A stretch of DNA of 64,000 nucleotides from Aromatoleum toluvorans (GCF_012910905.1 NZ_WTVN01000024.1:1-64000); one strand, 5' to 3'; shown: positions 19,389-31,195, numbered from the stretch's first letter. Notes: generated by a model not told the origin, from the sequence alone. Numbers and translations are program-made.

Positions 19389-21434
19389 ATGAAGGCAGCA
19401 GGGGATTTTTCGCGTCCGAAATTGAGCGTTCTCGCCGCGGCCTTGTCGCTGGTCGCGGGTGGGCCGGTGCAGGCGGCGGACCAAAACCTTCCGGATCTGG
19501 GCGGTGGCGCTTCGCCCTGGGTCGCGGACGTGTATTACGAGAACCATACCGTGCGTCGCCACGATGCGGGACTCGCCAAGTTCCGCAACACGCTTCAGGT
19601 CGAAGCCGACAAGCCGATGGGCAACGGCTGGGCTTTCCGCAGCATTCTGCGGGGAAGCTGGGACGGCGTGTATCGCCTGAATCGGGACGAATACGGCCGC
19701 CGCGCCGGCGGATCGATCGAGCTCGAAAACACGGCGGCGCCCTTGCTGCCGCCCGTGCCGACGAACGCAGGCACGCCCCTCAACCGGCCCCAGGTTCCGC
19801 ACGGGGGTGGAATCAACAACCCGATCGGCACGGCCATCGGCTTGCCGCCGACCAACGCCTTCGGCTTCGACCAGGCGGCGAATCCGAACGACGGGATGCG
19901 GGTTCTGGGCGACCGCTGGCACAGGACGGAAGGTGGTGTGGCCTTCGGTGTGCCCGTTCGCCCGTGCGACACGGACAAGCGCGGTTGTCGTGACTTCGGC
20001 GGCTACGGAGATCTGAAGCTGAGCGAACTGGAGGCGCCGGAGTTCAACGACCGGCTCGATTTCCTGCGCGAAATCTATGCGAAGAAGACGTTCCCGTTCG
20101 CCGACGGGACCGAGCTTTTCGTGAAGCTGGGACGGCAGCAAGTGGTGTGGGGGCGTACCGACCTGTTCCGCGTGCTGGATGTCATCAACCCCATCGACTA
20201 TTCGCGCAACAACATCTACGACGAACTTCAGGACATCCGCATTCCGATGTGGATTGCCCAAGGCGAATACCGCATGGGCGCGAGCGATGCGATGCAGGAC
20301 CGGAACGTCCAGGTCGTATGGAATTTCGACAAATTCCGGCCGAACAATCTCGGGCAGTGCGGTTCGCCGAACGTGATCCTCGACGCCAGCTGCTTCTTCC
20401 GCGGCATGGCCAACCTGTGGGACAACGGCGGTACCGTCGCGAATTTCGCCGCCGTTCCGCCCGGGACTGCCGGTGCATGGGCGGCAACGGACTTCGGGCC
20501 GCACCAGATCGGCATCCGCAAGGTTCATCTGCCCGAATGGTCGCTCTCGAACACGCAACTGGGCGTCAAGTACGAGGGGATCACGAAGGACGGGCTCGCG
20601 TTTTCCCTCAATGCGCTGACCTACCGTTCGCAACTGCCCAGCCTGCACGCGTTCAGCGCCGGTACGGTGAACCCCTTCACCGGCGGCAGCGGCAATACGA
20701 CGCCCCCTGCGGCCGGTGTGCCGGTGAGCCGCCTGATCGCGTTCGACGTCCATTACCCGCGGGTCAACCTCATCGGCGGATCGCTGGATTTCCAGATTCC
20801 CGATGCGAATGCCGCCATTCGAATGGAAACCGCTCTAACGCATGGCGAGGAGTTCCAGAACACGGCGCGTCGCGAGCTGTTCTCGGAGAACAGGGTCCTG
20901 CGCACAGTCATCGGCGTCGATCGTCCCACCTTCATTCCCTTCATCAGCAAGACGCGTGCGACGCTGATTTCGGCTCAGCTGTTCTGGCAGCACATATTCG
21001 ATCACGAACAGCACGACGCCCCGCTTGGCAAGGTGGGCATGGTCGATTGGGAAGACAACTTCATCGGCACGCTGCTGATCAAGGGCTTTCTGGCGGGTGA
21101 CCGTGTCAGCCCTCAGGTGATCATGGCGCGCGACTTCCGCGCGAAAGCCTTCACGATTGCGCCGCAGATCGAATGGAGCGTCACCGACGACTTCAAGGTC
21201 ACGTTCGGGGCCAACTTCAAATATGCGAACGGCGACAACCACTACAAGTTCGACGACACCCGTTCGGCCAACCCGTATCCGCCCTTTACGACCTACACGG
21301 CATCGGGTCAGCCCTTCGTGCCCGGATCGGCGGGTTTGTCCGGCCTCGAACCGCTCGGACGCTTCCGTGCGGGCCCGATCGGCGCAGCAGTCGCGGAAGA
21401 CGATATCTACGTGACCCTTCGCTACAAGTTCTGA
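19389..21434 (+). CDS. DUF1302 outer-membrane protein of the envelope operon
   Basis: A 681-residue protein with a signal peptide (cleavage near AQA/VQAAD, about residue 30) and a C-terminus ending in VTLRYKF, the aromatic-ending last strand of an outer-membrane beta-barrel. The body fits the DUF1302 family, in which the segment around KLGRQQVVWGRTDLFRVLD and the NPIDYSRNN motif are typical. DUF1302 proteins are nearly always paired with DUF1329, as here, and are associated with uptake of hydrophobic substrates. AAGGGAGG precedes the start. The likely role is an outer-membrane channel or receptor in the same pathway as the RND protein upstream; this is inference from family and context. Confidence 0.82.
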   Translation: MKAAGDFSRPKLSVLAAALSLVAGGPVQAADQNLPDLGGGASPWVADVYYENHTVRRHDAGLAKFRNTLQVEADKPMGNGWAFRSILRGSWDGVYRLNRDEYGRRAGGSIELENTAAPLLPPVPTNAGTPLNRPQVPHGGGINNPIGTAIGLPPTNAFGFDQAANPNDGMRVLGDRWHRTEGGVAFGVPVRPCDTDKRGCRDFGGYGDLKLSELEAPEFNDRLDFLREIYAKKTFPFADGTELFVKLGRQQVVWGRTDLFRVLDVINPIDYSRNNIYDELQDIRIPMWIAQGEYRMGASDAMQDRNVQVVWNFDKFRPNNLGQCGSPNVILDASCFFRGMANLWDNGGTVANFAAVPPGTAGAWAATDFGPHQIGIRKVHLPEWSLSNTQLGVKYEGITKDGLAFSLNALTYRSQLPSLHAFSAGTVNPFTGGSGNTTPPAAGVPVSRLIAFDVHYPRVNLIGGSLDFQIPDANAAIRMETALTHGEEFQNTARRELFSENRVLRTVIGVDRPTFIPFISKTRATLISAQLFWQHIFDHEQHDAPLGKVGMVDWEDNFIGTLLIKGFLAGDRVSPQVIMARDFRAKAFTIAPQIEWSVTDDFKVTFGANFKYANGDNHYKFDDTRSANPYPPFTTYTASGQPFVPGSAGLSGLEPLGRFRAGPIGAAVAEDDIYVTLRYKF

Positions 21435-21460
21435 CGCACCTATAAGAGGAGACAGTGGAA

Positions 21461-22774
21461 ATGAGCGGATATTTTGCAAGGCAAAGCGTGATTGTGGCGG
21501 CACTGGCCTGTGCGGCAGGTACGTTGCACGCAGCAAGCGAGGCGGACATCGAGAAGTCCTTCTTTCCATACAAGAATGGGTTGCCGACCGCGGCCGGGTT
21601 GGCGGCAGGTACGGTGATCAGCAAGGCGAACGTCGCGAATTTCGCGGCGGTGCTTGATCCGGCGCTGCAACGGCACATCCAGGAAGGGGCCGTCGAGATC
21701 ACCGTCGGCGCAACGACGTCGTTCGATATCAACAAGAGTTATGTCGATGCGACCCGGGAGAACGTCGGCAAGGTCAAACTCGGCGCAAAACCGGGTGAGC
21801 TGGTGGGCTATGTCGCGGGACGTCCGTTTCCCGAAGAGCCCGATGCAAAGGACCCGCGCGCCGGCGAGAAGCTCGCGTGGAATTTCCGCTATGGCATGAA
21901 CTGGGGCGACAGCCTGGCAATTTCGCCGTTTTACTGGAAGTACCGCAACATGGAGAGCGGCAAGGTCGAGCGCAATATCCTGTTCAATTTCCATTTCATC
22001 AAATACACGCATCGACTGAATCAGGCACCGACGCCGGAAATATCGCCGAACCCGTCGAAGCTGTATCGCGCAACCTACGTGAACGTGCAGGAACCGCAGG
22101 ACGTCAAGAACACGCAGCTGCTGATTCAGCGCTACGAGGACGACCTGAAGCAGGATGATGCCTACCTCTACCTCGGGTTCCAGCGCCGTGTGCGCCGATT
22201 GTCGACCGGGCAGACCACGGACGCCTTCCTCGGGTCGGACATCATGATCGAGGACTTCGAGGGCTACAACGGCCGCATTTCGGACATGAATTGGAAGTAC
22301 AAGGGCACGGTGAACATGCTGATGCCGTTTTACAACCACAACGACATGAAGCTGTCGGACGAATACAGGGAGCCGGACGGCTACAAGTATGTGGCCTTCG
22401 GCGGCCAGGGCGGATGCTTCCCGAACATCACGTGGCAATTGCGCAAGGTGCACGTCGTCGAATCGTCCCCGGTCGACCCCAATCATCCGGTCAGCAAACG
22501 CGTGCATTACATGGACGCGCAGACCTCGGCGATGTCCCAGACGCTTGTGTATGACCGCAAGGGGGACTTGTGGAAGATCTTCATGCTCGGCATGACGCAT
22601 CCCGATTCGCATCTGGCCAAGAACAAGGGCAGCGGCATCGTCCTGTTCGATGCGTTCAGCATGATCGACGTCCAGGCGAAGCATTGTACGACCGGCCAGT
22701 TCAAGGGGCAGCTGGATGCCCAGATGGTTCCGGTCAACCTGTTCAACGTCCAGAACATGCGCGGCGGAAGCTGA
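21461..22774 (+). CDS. DUF1329 periplasmic/outer-membrane protein of the envelope operon
   Basis: A 437-residue protein with a clear signal peptide (cleavage near LHAAS, about residue 24). It belongs to DUF1329, whose fold resembles the lipoprotein-carrier LolA/LolB barrel, suited to holding a hydrophobic ligand. Family-typical segments include WNFRYGMNWGD and RVRRLSTGQTTDAFLGSD. The start at 21461 was chosen over an in-frame GTG at 21455 because AGGAG is nine bases from the ATG. It is the last gene before a strong terminator. Working with DUF1302, it may hand a hydrophobic compound across the periplasm; no direct evidence of substrate is visible. Confidence 0.82.
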   Translation: MSGYFARQSVIVAALACAAGTLHAASEADIEKSFFPYKNGLPTAAGLAAGTVISKANVANFAAVLDPALQRHIQEGAVEITVGATTSFDINKSYVDATRENVGKVKLGAKPGELVGYVAGRPFPEEPDAKDPRAGEKLAWNFRYGMNWGDSLAISPFYWKYRNMESGKVERNILFNFHFIKYTHRLNQAPTPEISPNPSKLYRATYVNVQEPQDVKNTQLLIQRYEDDLKQDDAYLYLGFQRRVRRLSTGQTTDAFLGSDIMIEDFEGYNGRISDMNWKYKGTVNMLMPFYNHNDMKLSDEYREPDGYKYVAFGGQGGCFPNITWQLRKVHVVESSPVDPNHPVSKRVHYMDAQTSAMSQTLVYDRKGDLWKIFMLGMTHPDSHLAKNKGSGIVLFDAFSMIDVQAKHCTTGQFKGQLDAQMVPVNLFNVQNMRGGS

Positions 22775-22818
22775 GCCGACAGATTTCCTCGGGATCACTC
22801 TCCTCCCTGGAAAATTTT

Positions 22819-22846
22819 GCGCGCCTGTTGGCGCGCTTTTTTTTTT
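22819..22846 (+). terminator. Rho-independent terminator of the envelope operon
   Basis: A perfect 7-bp GC stem (GCGCGCC/GGCGCGC) with a TGTT loop, followed by ten T residues. It separates the envelope operon from bbs, so bbs depends on its own promoter. The T-run is directly followed by ten G residues. Confidence 0.92.
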
Positions 22847-22949
22847 GGGGGGGGGGAGGTCTTCGAAACCGGCGGGAGATCGGCGGAGCTGCGGCCGGAT
22901 CGCTGAAACGACCAGTCGACCGCGGTTTCCGCCTTGCACCTGCAGGTGA

Positions 22950-23021
22950 GGGTAGCCCCTTAGGCGTTAGGTGTCCGCACCAATTGTTGCAGCGCAGCCC
23001 GGCGCGTCTAATTGAATCCAC
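22950..23021 (+). promoter_or_regulatory. Putative TdiR operator/promoter of the bbs operon
   Basis: GGGTAGCCCC (22950-22959), then GTTAGGTGTCCG-CACCAATTGTTG (22966-22989), then TAATTGAATCCAC (23009-23021), which begins 22 bases after CAATTG. The same TAATTsAATCCAC element stands at the same 22-base spacing before bssD, so it likely contains the -10 region. The bbsA start is 32 bases further on. That TdiR binds here is inferred. Confidence 0.75.
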
Positions 23022-23053
23022 GTTGAAGACGAAACTAATGCTGTGGAGGCGTC

Positions 23054-23488
23054 ATGTCAGATCAAAAGCCGAACAAGAAGCCGGAAAAGAAACCGGATAT
23101 CACCTTCTTTCATCCGGACCTTCTCGAAGTCCCTGCAGACGGCAAGGCGCCGTACCTGAAGGGCTATCGCTGCAAGGGTTGTGGCCAACTGGATTTTCCC
23201 AAGCTGAGCCCGTGCCCGAGCTGCTGGGGCGAGGAGTTCGAGGTCGTGCCGCTCAGCCGGCGCGGAAAGCTCTATAGCTTCTCCGACAATTTCATCGGCC
23301 AGGCTGGAATGAAAACGCCATATTCGTTCGGCTATATCGATTTGCCCGAAAACCTGCGGATTTTCGCGCAGCTGGAAGGCGAACCCGGCAGCTTCCGCTG
23401 CGACGAAGAGGTCGAGCTGACGGTCGGGCCGGTGCGCGACAACCGCGACGGCATACCGCTGATCAGCTACAAGTTCCGCAAAGCCTAA
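23054..23488 (+). CDS. bbsA: BbsA, zinc-ribbon/OB-fold subunit of 2-benzoylsuccinyl-CoA thiolase
   Basis: A 144-residue DUF35-type protein: a Lys-rich N-terminus, a rubredoxin-like zinc ribbon with CKGCG (about 37-41) and CPSCW (about 53-57), then an OB fold. In the toluene pathway BbsA forms a complex with BbsB, and the pair cleaves (S)-2-benzoylsuccinyl-CoA with CoA to benzoyl-CoA and succinyl-CoA, the last step of benzylsuccinate beta-oxidation. It is the first gene of the bbs operon, 21 bases ahead of bbsB, and has GGAGG before its start. DUF35 partners are usual for thiolases of this branch. Confidence 0.93.
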   Translation: MSDQKPNKKPEKKPDITFFHPDLLEVPADGKAPYLKGYRCKGCGQLDFPKLSPCPSCWGEEFEVVPLSRRGKLYSFSDNFIGQAGMKTPYSFGYIDLPENLRIFAQLEGEPGSFRCDEEVELTVGPVRDNRDGIPLISYKFRKA

Positions 23489-23509
23489 TCTTCCACCGGG
23501 TGAACGAAT

Positions 23510-24679
23510 ATGAAATTGCAACGCAAGGTTTATATCGCCGGGGTAGGCGAGACGAAATTCGGGCGACACGAAGTCGATTTCGATGTGCTCGGTCGCTCCG
23601 CTGCATTCGAGGCGCTGAAAGCGTCGAATATCGACCGTCCGACAATGGTGCAGAGCGCCTATGTCGGTAACGGCACCAACGGAATGGTCGTCGGGCAGAC
23701 CGTGCTCAAGGATCTGGGCATGTGTGGCCATCTTCCGATCATGACGGTGGAAAGCGCCTGCTCGGCAGGCGGCATGGCGGTGCATCTGGCGGTGCGGGAC
23801 GTGGCGATGGGTCTCGCCGATGTGGCGATCGGTATCGGCTGCGAGAACCACACGCTGCATATGGCGCAAGGTACGGCCTTTGCCACGGCGATGTCGGACA
23901 TCGAAACGGTGCACGGCGCGGTCATGACTGGCAAGTATGCGATGCGCGCGCAGCGCTACATGTACGAGACCGGCGCGACGGCCGAGGACCTCGCGATGAT
24001 CACGGTGAAGAACCGCCGCCACGCGACCAACAACCCCTATGCCTGGTTCAAGGGCGAGATCTCGGTCGAGGAGGTGGTCAAGTCGCGCGTCGTCGCGTCG
24101 CCGCTGACGCTGCAGCAGTGCTGCGGCATCGCCGACGGCGCCGGCGCGATCGTGGTGTGCTCGGAGCAGATGGTGAAGAAGCTCGGCATCCAGAAGCCGA
24201 TTCTGGTGGCCGGGTCGGTCGTGCGTTCCGGGCCGTACCACAACCGGCCGCGCGACATCACCGGCGACGACATCACGGAAGAGACCGCGCACCAGCTCTA
24301 CGAGGAGTCGGGCATCGGTCCCGAGGACGTGAATATCGTCGAACTGCACGACGCCTTCACGATTGCCGAACTGCTCTATTACGAATGCCTCGGGCTGTGC
24401 CCGAAGGGCGAAGGCCTGAAGTTCCTGCGCGACGGCAACTCGACGCACGGCGGCAAGTGCGTCGTCAGTCCGCGCGGCGGAATGCTCTCGTACGGACATC
24501 CGATCGGCGCCTCGGGTGCGGCGCAGATCGCCGCGAGCGTCAAGCAGATGCGCAATCAATGTCCGGGCTACCAGGTCGATCCGGTGCCCCGCGTGGCCAT
24601 GACTCATGTGACGGGCGGGGGGCTGTCGGGCACGGAGCACGCGGCGTGCACGATGCACATGCTGGTGAGCGACTGGTAA
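23510..24679 (+). CDS. bbsB: BbsB, thiolase subunit of 2-benzoylsuccinyl-CoA thiolase
   Basis: A 389-residue thiolase-fold protein. The nucleophilic Cys lies in [13 protein letters not shown] (about residue 84), the His of the oxyanion region in VELHDAFT, and the thiolase signature in [15 protein letters not shown]. The C-terminal loop reads [16 protein letters not shown] and lacks the CxG cysteine of classical biosynthetic/degradative thiolases, as in the SCP2-like branch that works with DUF35 proteins. With BbsA it splits benzoylsuccinyl-CoA to benzoyl-CoA and succinyl-CoA. It is co-transcribed, with bbsC following 15 bases later. Confidence 0.93.
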   Translation: MKLQRKVYIAGVGETKFGRHEVDFDVLGRSAAFEALKASNIDRPTMVQSAYVGNGTNGMVVGQTVLKDLGMCGHLPIMTVESACSAGGMAVHLAVRDVAMGLADVAIGIGCENHTLHMAQGTAFATAMSDIETVHGAVMTGKYAMRAQRYMYETGATAEDLAMITVKNRRHATNNPYAWFKGEISVEEVVKSRVVASPLTLQQCCGIADGAGAIVVCSEQMVKKLGIQKPILVAGSVVRSGPYHNRPRDITGDDITEETAHQLYEESGIGPEDVNIVELHDAFTIAELLYYECLGLCPKGEGLKFLRDGNSTHGGKCVVSPRGGMLSYGHPIGASGAAQIAASVKQMRNQCPGYQVDPVPRVAMTHVTGGGLSGTEHAACTMHMLVSDW

Positions 24680-24694
24680 GCGGGGGGATACGAG

Positions 24695-25447
24695 ATGGAA
24701 ACCAAAGGCAGGGAAAGGGTGGCATTGATCGTCAATGCCGACGATCCGGTCGGCGAGGCGGTGGCCATGCGCCTGGCGGACGCCGGCACGCAGATCGCGC
24801 TGACCGGCTCGGACGCCGGCCGGCTCGACCGGATCGCATCGCGGCTTGTGGACCGGGGCGTGCCGGTGATTGCGGTCATGACCCGTGCAGCAGACCCGGG
24901 GGAGATCCGCGAAAGTGTCGCGCGAGTGATGGCGCGTTTCGGGCGGATCGACATCCTGGTGCAGAACGAGAGCGTGCTCGCGGCGAAGGCGCTGGAGGAA
25001 ATTTCGGACGCGGACGTCGGCGTGGCGCTCGAAGCCGGCGTCGCGGGCCCGTTCCATTACCTGCGCGAGGTCGTGCCGGCGATGCGCAAGGGCGGCTTCG
25101 GGCGTGTGGTCGCCATCAGCGACATCAACTACCTGGGACTCGCCCGGACCGCCAACGTCGCTGCCGCGCGCTCGGGCCTGTTCGGACTGACGCGGGCGCT
25201 GGCGCTGGAGTCGGCGCGCGACGGCGTGACGGTGAATACCGTCGTGATGGGCGACGTCGATAGCGGGACTGTCACGGATGCCGAGCGGGAGACGCTCGTC
25301 GGGGGGATTCCGGTGAAGCGGATCGGTACGCCCGCGGATGTTGCGAACGCGGTCGGGTTCCTGGCGGCCGATAGCTCCAAATACGTCACCGGGCAGACGC
25401 TCTTCGTCTGCGGCGGCAAGAGCGCCTATTTTTCGATGTCGATCTGA
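24695..25447 (+). CDS. bbsC: BbsC, non-catalytic-looking SDR subunit of hydroxybenzylsuccinyl-CoA dehydrogenase
   Basis: A 250-residue short-chain dehydrogenase-fold protein that pairs with BbsD in the NAD-dependent oxidation of 2-(alpha-hydroxybenzyl)succinyl-CoA to 2-benzoylsuccinyl-CoA. The usual glycine-rich cofactor motif is altered (VNADDPVGEAVA instead of TGxxxGxG), and the place of the YxxxK catalytic pair reads NVAAAR, so neither the Tyr nor the Lys is present. The subunit should therefore neither bind NAD normally nor catalyse, and probably has a structural or regulatory role. The C-terminal GQTLFVCGGKS end is family-like. It precedes bbsD by 14 bases. Confidence 0.92.
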   Translation: METKGRERVALIVNADDPVGEAVAMRLADAGTQIALTGSDAGRLDRIASRLVDRGVPVIAVMTRAADPGEIRESVARVMARFGRIDILVQNESVLAAKALEEISDADVGVALEAGVAGPFHYLREVVPAMRKGGFGRVVAISDINYLGLARTANVAAARSGLFGLTRALALESARDGVTVNTVVMGDVDSGTVTDAERETLVGGIPVKRIGTPADVANAVGFLAADSSKYVTGQTLFVCGGKSAYFSMSI

Positions 25448-25461
25448 TCAGGGAGGCGGCA

Positions 25462-26208
25462 ATGGGTATTCGGAACAGGGTCGCGCTGATCACCGGATCG
25501 GCAAGCGGCATGGGCAAGCAGACGGCGCTGCGCTTTGCGGAGCAGGGCGCCGCGGTCGTCATCAACGACATCGACGCGGAGAAGGTGCGTTCGACGGTCG
25601 AGGAGTTCACGCGGATGGGCCATCGCGTGCTCGGCGCGGTCGCCGACATCAGCAACAAGGCGGCGGTCGACGGCATGGTGCAGCAGACGGTCGACGCCTT
25701 CGGGCGCATCGACATCCTTGTCAATAACGCAGGCATGGAGCGGGCGGGCGCACTGCGCAAGCTCAGCGAGGCGGACTGGGACGTCACGATCAACGTCAAT
25801 CTGAAGGGCACCTTCCTGTGCTCGCAGGCCGTCCATGGGCACATGGTCGAGAACGGCCACGGACGCATCGTCAATATCGCCTCCCGCGCCTGGCTCGGTG
25901 GCGCCGGCCAGGCCCCGTATTCGTCCGCGAAGGCGGGCGTCGTGGGGCTGACGCGGTCGCTGGCGATCGAGCTGGGACGCTCCGGAATCACCGTCAATTG
26001 CGTGGCGCCGGGCCTCATCCACACACCGATGTGGGACGAGCTGCCCGAGAAGAACCAGCAGTTCCTGCTCTCGCGCCAGCCGACCGGCAAGCTCGGCGAT
26101 CCCGACGACATCGCGAACACCCTGCTGTTCCTCGCCGACGACGAAACCGGCTTCGTTACGGGACAGGTGCTGTACGTGTGCGGCGGGCGGAGCCTGTTCG
26201 CGGGTTGA
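25462..26208 (+). CDS. bbsD: BbsD, catalytic SDR subunit of hydroxybenzylsuccinyl-CoA dehydrogenase
   Basis: A 248-residue classical short-chain dehydrogenase. The cofactor motif TGSASGMG (about 11-18), NNAG (about 90-93), catalytic Ser in NIASRAWLG and the YSSAK pair (Tyr about 154, Lys about 158) are all present. It oxidises the beta-hydroxyl of 2-(alpha-hydroxybenzyl)succinyl-CoA with NAD. The altered active site of BbsC next door makes BbsD the working subunit of the heteromer. GGGAGG precedes the ATG; bbsE follows 32 bases later. Confidence 0.94.
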   Translation: MGIRNRVALITGSASGMGKQTALRFAEQGAAVVINDIDAEKVRSTVEEFTRMGHRVLGAVADISNKAAVDGMVQQTVDAFGRIDILVNNAGMERAGALRKLSEADWDVTINVNLKGTFLCSQAVHGHMVENGHGRIVNIASRAWLGGAGQAPYSSAKAGVVGLTRSLAIELGRSGITVNCVAPGLIHTPMWDELPEKNQQFLLSRQPTGKLGDPDDIANTLLFLADDETGFVTGQVLYVCGGRSLFAG

Positions 26209-26240
26209 GCGAGGGACGCGGGCGGCTGGAGGAATGTGAG

Positions 26241-28686
<2,446 letters not shown>

Positions 28687-28766
28687 GCACTGTCGGCCAG
28701 TGATGTGGGCGGCCAATGACGCGAAACGCGCCGGGGCCGCAATTCCAGCCAGGAGGAGGACGAATC

Positions 28767-29051
28767 ATGTATGAGCAACAAGCGCGGCAAGCCGGGACTG
28801 CCAGATACGTGCCCGCCGGATCTTCGGTGTACGAGTGCCCCGAGTGCGGCATGTCCGTAGCCGTCGGCGAATACCACCCCTATGCCGCCTGCCTGATGGT
28901 GGCCGGCTGCCACGACGGCGCAACGATTCGCGAGGCACTGATGGCCGTGTTCGAGGACGGGGTGCGGGTGGCCGCGGAGAAATGCCGTAGCAATGGTGGC
29001 GCAACGATCGCGGACAAGATCGAGTTGTTGATGCGCTCGGACGCCGACTGA
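28767..29051 (+). CDS. Small cysteine-containing protein of the bbs operon
   Basis: A 94-residue protein of unknown function between bbsF and bbsG. AGGAGGAGG lies eight bases before the ATG at 28767; the frame is open 51 bases further upstream, but without a comparable start. A zinc-ribbon-like knuckle CPECGM (about 30-35) and further cysteines at ACL, GCH and KCR are visible, but no complete known metal site. Extra small genes in bbs operons of related strains are called bbsI or bbsJ; I cannot assign the letter from sequence. It could help the neighbouring dehydrogenase or its electron partner, but nothing here proves this. Confidence 0.7.
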   Translation: MYEQQARQAGTARYVPAGSSVYECPECGMSVAVGEYHPYAACLMVAGCHDGATIREALMAVFEDGVRVAAEKCRSNGGATIADKIELLMRSDAD

Positions 29052-29102
29052 AGGCGGGTATCGGCGGCCGGGATCCGATAAATACAGGACGAGAGACGAG
29101 AC

Positions 29103-30323
29103 ATGGATTTTTCCCTATCCGAAGAACAGACGATGCTCAAGGACGTGGCCAGGCGCTTCACCACCAACGAGCTGATGCCCCTTGAGAAGGTCCTGCTGGA
29201 GCGGGAGATGCGGATGTGGACCGACGGGTACACGCTGCTGCCGAAGGCCGATCACGAGCGTCTGATGAACATCACCCGGGACATGGGCTTCTGGGGCATC
29301 GAGGTCGACGAGAAGTTCGGCGGCCAGGGTCTGGGCATGTTCGCCAAGACCCTGGTCGTCGAGGAAATGTCGAAGTCGCTCGTCGGTTTCTCGCATCACG
29401 GCTTCACGCTGCCGCCCGATGCCCCGAACCTCTACTACCTCAACGAATGCGGCACCGCCGCGCAGCGCGAGAAGCTTCTCGGCCCCTACTGCCGGGGCGA
29501 GATCGATTCGGCGATGATGGCCACCGAACCGGGCGCGGGCTCCGACATCAGCGGCCTCACGACGACCGCCGTGCGTCAGGACGGCAAGTGGGTGATCAAC
29601 GGGTCGAAGATCTTCATCAGCAAATGCGACAAGGACAACCTGTTCTTCATCTGCATTGCCGTGACGGACAAGGAGGCGCCGACCAAGCGGCGCTTCACCG
29701 CCTTCATCCTCGACAAGGACACGCCGGGACTGCGCATCGGCGCCGAGATTCCGGTCATCGGCGCGATGCCGTCCTGGACCGTCTATCTCGACAACGTGCG
29801 CGTCGGTGATGAAGCGGTGCTGGGCGAGGTCGGCGACGCCTTCATCCCGCTGCAGAACCGCTTCGGGGTGCGGCGCATCGAGCTCGCGGCGCATTGCACC
29901 GGCATGGCCGAACGGCTGATCCAGATGATGATCGACCAGGCGAACCTGCGTAAGACCTTCGGCGAGCCGCTCGCGGAACGCCAGACGGTGCAGAACTGGA
30001 TCGCCGACTCGACCATGGAACTGGAGCAGGTCCGCCTGCAGCTCTACTACACCGCATGGAAGTCCGATCAGGGACACAAGGACCTGCGCATCGAAGCGTC
30101 CTCGCTGAAGATCGCCGCGACCGAAATGCTCACGCGTGTCGCCGACCGCGCGATCCAGCTGCACGGCGGGCTCGGCCTGTCGCGCGAACTGGGCGTCGAA
30201 TACGTGGCGCGCATGGTGCGCATCTGGCGGATCGTCGAGGGCGCCTCCGAAATCCATCGCATGTCGATCGCGAAGAAGCTGCTGAGCGACGGCACGACCT
30301 ACAGCCCCTTCATGGCGGCGTGA
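29103..30323 (+). CDS. bbsG: BbsG, (R)-benzylsuccinyl-CoA dehydrogenase
   Basis: A 406-residue acyl-CoA dehydrogenase that oxidises (R)-2-benzylsuccinyl-CoA to (E)-2-benzylidenesuccinyl-CoA (phenylitaconyl-CoA), passing electrons to ETF. FAD/substrate motifs ATEPGAGSDISGL and FISKCDKDN are seen, and the catalytic Glu is expected in IVEGASEIHRMSIAKKLL near the C-terminus. N-terminal DFSLSEEQTMLKD is typical of the family. No etf genes occur in the window, so the electron carrier must be encoded elsewhere. bbsH follows 36 bases later. Confidence 0.94.
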   Translation: MDFSLSEEQTMLKDVARRFTTNELMPLEKVLLEREMRMWTDGYTLLPKADHERLMNITRDMGFWGIEVDEKFGGQGLGMFAKTLVVEEMSKSLVGFSHHGFTLPPDAPNLYYLNECGTAAQREKLLGPYCRGEIDSAMMATEPGAGSDISGLTTTAVRQDGKWVINGSKIFISKCDKDNLFFICIAVTDKEAPTKRRFTAFILDKDTPGLRIGAEIPVIGAMPSWTVYLDNVRVGDEAVLGEVGDAFIPLQNRFGVRRIELAAHCTGMAERLIQMMIDQANLRKTFGEPLAERQTVQNWIADSTMELEQVRLQLYYTAWKSDQGHKDLRIEASSLKIAATEMLTRVADRAIQLHGGLGLSRELGVEYVARMVRIWRIVEGASEIHRMSIAKKLLSDGTTYSPFMAA

Positions 30324-30359
30324 GCCGTCACAGAACACAAGAACGAAAGGAGAACAGCA

Positions 30360-31130
30360 ATGCCGGTAACGCTGGAAGTAAAGAATCACGTCGCCTACGT
30401 CACCTTGAACCGCCCCGAGGCGATGAACTCGCTGGACCCGGAGTCGATCGCCGATCTGGCCGAAATCTGGGCGCGCGTGCGCACCGACCCGGACATCCGC
30501 GTTGCCGTGCTGACCGGCGCGGGCGAGAAGTCGTTCTGCACCGGCACCGACATGAAGAAGGCGCCGCCGCCGACCGAGTGCATGGCAGCGACCTACCTGC
30601 GCGAAGGTCAGCCCCTGCTGCCGCACATGAAGATGTGGAAGCCGATCATCGCCGCGATCAATGGCTACGCTGTCGGCGGCGGGCTCGAGATCGCGCTCGC
30701 GTGCGACATGCGCATCGCGTCGTCAAACGCGAAGTTCGGGCTTACCGAAGTGAAGGTAGCGAGCCTCGCCGGGCTGAACGGTACGCAGGCGCTGCCGCGC
30801 GCGGTGCCGCAGGCAGTTGCGATGAAGATGCTGCTTACCGGCGAGATGATCTCGGCCGAAGAGGCGCTGCGTTACGGGCTCGTCAGCGACGTCGTCGAAC
30901 CGTCGGCCCTCGCGGACCTCGCGCGCACGTACGCGGAGAAGATCGCCAGTGCCGCGCCCCTGAGCGTGCAGGCGACCAAGCAGGCCGCGGTGCTCGGCAA
31001 GGACATGCCGCTCGAGCACGGCATCCTGTATTCGCACCTGCTGTGGGGCGTGCTGCGCGATACCGAGGACCGCAAGGAAGGCTTCAAGGCCTTCGGCGAA
31101 CGGCGCACGCCGGAATTCCGCGGCGCGTGA
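30360..31130 (+). CDS. bbsH: BbsH, phenylitaconyl-CoA hydratase
   Basis: A 256-residue enoyl-CoA hydratase/isomerase-fold protein with the crotonase core. N-terminal TLNRPEAMNSLDPE, the oxyanion-hole AINGYAVGGGLEIALACD and the second helix FGLTEVKVASLAG are seen. It adds water to phenylitaconyl-CoA to give 2-(alpha-hydroxybenzyl)succinyl-CoA, the substrate of BbsCD. AGGAGAA precedes the start. The C-terminal helix with EDRKEGFKAFGERRTPEF is normal for the family. Confidence 0.94.
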   Translation: MPVTLEVKNHVAYVTLNRPEAMNSLDPESIADLAEIWARVRTDPDIRVAVLTGAGEKSFCTGTDMKKAPPPTECMAATYLREGQPLLPHMKMWKPIIAAINGYAVGGGLEIALACDMRIASSNAKFGLTEVKVASLAGLNGTQALPRAVPQAVAMKMLLTGEMISAEEALRYGLVSDVVEPSALADLARTYAEKIASAAPLSVQATKQAAVLGKDMPLEHGILYSHLLWGVLRDTEDRKEGFKAFGERRTPEFRGA

Positions 31131-31195
31131 CCGGCGGCACGACCTGAAGGGCGGGGCGGCCCGACGAAGGCCGCTCCGCATGCGGGAGACACATC

